Assembly (NCBI GenBank): GCA_036388855.1
Contig: DASVRA010000028.1
Coordinates: forward strand, 19,981-83,980
DNA from: DASVRA01 sp036388855
GTDB lineage: Bacteria > Pseudomonadota > Alphaproteobacteria > Caulobacterales > Caulobacteraceae
Length of the DNA: 64,000 bases
Direction: 5' to 3'
The position numbers were made by a program, and so were the translations under genes. The notes beneath the pieces are model-generated. The model ran no database searches, was not told the DNA's origin, and saw nothing but the letters and a program-made list of their open reading frames with translations. How positions within the stretch are numbered: position 1 is the first letter of the stretch; the number at the start of each line of letters is the position of its first letter. Shown here one piece after another: positions 63,267 through 64,000 of this stretch.

Positions 63267-63785
63267 ATGCTTCGCGTGCGCGCCGACACGGCTGGGGAGG
63301 GTAAGCGGGTGGCCGGCGACGACAGTGGAGACTCGCCGGGCGCGGCCGAGGGCGACCCGCAGGCGGCGATCTTCCGCCTCACCCGGCGCGCGCGCCAGAG
63401 CGAGGTGGCCGAGGACTACGTCGAGCTGATCGGCGAACTGATCGCCGCGACCGGCGAGGCGCGGGTCGTCGACATCGCCCGGCGGCTGGGGGTCAGCCAC
63501 GCGACGGTGAACAAGACCCTGGCGCGGCTGGCGCGAGACGGGCTGGTGCTCACCCGTCCCTATCGCGCGGTGTTCCTGACCAAGGAGGGCCGGCGCATCG
63601 CCGAATGGTCGCGGGAGCGCCACGAGGTGGTGGTCCGCTTCCTGCGCGCCATCGGCGTGGGCGAAGCCGCCGCCTGCGCCGACGCGGAAGGCATCGAGCA
63701 CCATGTCAGCGAGGAGACCCTGGCGGCATTTCGAAAGGTGATCGAGACCGCCGGAGGCGGGCTTTCCGCGACAGGCGAGCCATAG
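63267..63785 (+). CDS. mntR: Manganese-responsive transcriptional regulator MntR (DtxR family)
   Basis: 172 residues from the ATG at 63267; a GTG at 63309 would shorten it to about 158. Winged helix (ARVVDIARRLGVSHATVNKTLARLARDGLVLTRPYRAVFLT) followed by the DtxR dimerisation/metal domain with RERHEVVVRFLRAIGV, ADAEGIEHHVSEETL supplying Glu/His/Asp ligands. Closest in form to E. coli-type MntR, lacking the SH3 domain of DtxR. It should bind the adjacent palindrome when Mn(II) is plentiful. Confidence 0.93.
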   Translation: MLRVRADTAGEGKRVAGDDSGDSPGAAEGDPQAAIFRLTRRARQSEVAEDYVELIGELIAATGEARVVDIARRLGVSHATVNKTLARLARDGLVLTRPYRAVFLTKEGRRIAEWSRERHEVVVRFLRAIGVGEAAACADAEGIEHHVSEETLAAFRKVIETAGGGLSATGEP

Positions 63786-63813
63786 TGGGCCGGGATCGTT
63801 TGGGTCGGGCCAT

Positions 63814-63990
63814 GCCGTGTCTCCTTGAGTTGAGCGGCGCCCACGCGCCGTGCCTTCCCCGCGGTGAGGCGAGGCGGGAGGGCGGCGGGGCGCCGGGCGC
63901 TGCCCGGAGCAATGGAATAACCGTTTCGGCAGGTCCGATACGCCCCGCGCGGTTCGTTTTCGGCCAGCGTCCGGCAGGCGCACGTCTTGG
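63814..63990 (-). ncRNA. Cobalamin riboswitch candidate, oriented towards (antisense to) mntR
   Basis: On the minus strand, hallmark blocks of the cobalamin riboswitch occur in the expected order: CGGGGCGTATC (canonical GGTGCGAATC, 63937-63947), CTGCCGAAACGGTTAT (canonical CTGCCCCCGCAACGGTAA with a short deletion, 63917-63932), CCATTG (CCACTG, 63910-63915), GGGGAAGGC (GGGAAGGC, 63852-63860) and CTCAAGGAGACACGGC (B12-box, canonical GCCAGGAGACCTGCC, 63814-63829). Several blocks carry substitutions, so it may be diverged or decayed. No long gene follows; only a 35-codon frame (63706-63813) with AAGGAG upstream, inside antisense mntR. The rest of 63786-64000 holds no gene. Confidence 0.5.
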
Positions 63991-64000
63991 GTGCTACCCG

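Noticed and set aside
62034..63983. A minus-strand frame open from 63983 through to the multicopper oxidase, suggesting a longer oxidase.
   Set aside because: The part above 63170 is antisense to mntR and reads as Arg/Pro/Gln-rich noise. The Tat signal at 63170 marks the real start, and the long open frame is a side effect of high GC content.
63786..64000. A yybP-ykoY manganese riboswitch, considered because mntR is adjacent.
   Set aside because: The conserved ends (GGGGAGTAGC and GCGAGACC) are not present on either strand. The minus-strand blocks fit the cobalamin class better.

Overview
This window is very GC-rich, gene-dense DNA from an alphaproteobacterium. The gene families point to Caulobacteraceae (Caulobacter or Phenylobacterium type): a MucR/Ros regulator, a DUF2336 protein, a PrtD/RsaD-like type I exporter with its HlyD partner, PhaR, divergent OxyR/AhpC-AhpD, an RpoH-type dnaK promoter and a full Tol-Pal operon. 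Genus is an inference; no rRNA or taxonomic marker was searched. There is no phage, integrase, complete insertion sequence or CRISPR array.

Layout. 1-10.9 kb: mucR (cut by the window edge), DUF2336, a two-gene type I exporter, class Ia nrdA with candidate NrdR boxes, an isolated rimM, a family 2 glycosyltransferase, phaR and small unknowns. 10.9-19.7 kb, minus strand: dnaK, dnaJ, mutS and glnD, led by a good heat-shock promoter whose -35 element contains the oxyR stop codon. 19.7-25.2 kb: OxyR with divergent ahpC-ahpD, then coq7, dsbB, yqaA, a prolyl-tRNA deacylase and a DUF6065 gene. 25.2-31 kb: tRNA-Gly(GCC), recA with an SOS-like box, and a two-gene hydrolase islet (CocE-type and serine beta-lactamase-type) with its own operator-like palindrome. 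31-45.7 kb, plus strand: MATE exporter, exported Bcp, a beta-propeller protein, ruvCAB, ybgC-tolQRAB-pal-cpoB, tilS, ftsH and folP.

45.7-52.7 kb: an ArsR/SRPBCC operon ending in a truncated VOC gene, thiD, a PhzF-family gene, and an unusual operon of a CHASE2 protein without an output domain, a small exported protein and an M48 protease. 52.8-60.8 kb: a catabolic cluster combining tryptophan 2,3-dioxygenase, RidA, an exported D-aminoacylase-type amidohydrolase, the fused anthraniloyl-CoA-type monooxygenase/OYE reductase, MarR, enoyl-CoA hydratase, acyl-CoA dehydrogenase and thioesterase. This looks like aerobic tryptophan/anthranilate breakdown through CoA esters, with a 20-bp palindrome at the divergent promoter.

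60.9-64 kb: a two-domain multicopper oxidase and a ZIP transporter, divergent from mntR across a TAGC-N4-GCTA palindrome. Downstream of mntR, on the opposite strand, is a stretch with the ordered hallmarks of a cobalamin riboswitch. It would drive transcription antisense to mntR and towards the oxidase/transporter genes. This end of the window is the best candidate for an undescribed regulatory system.
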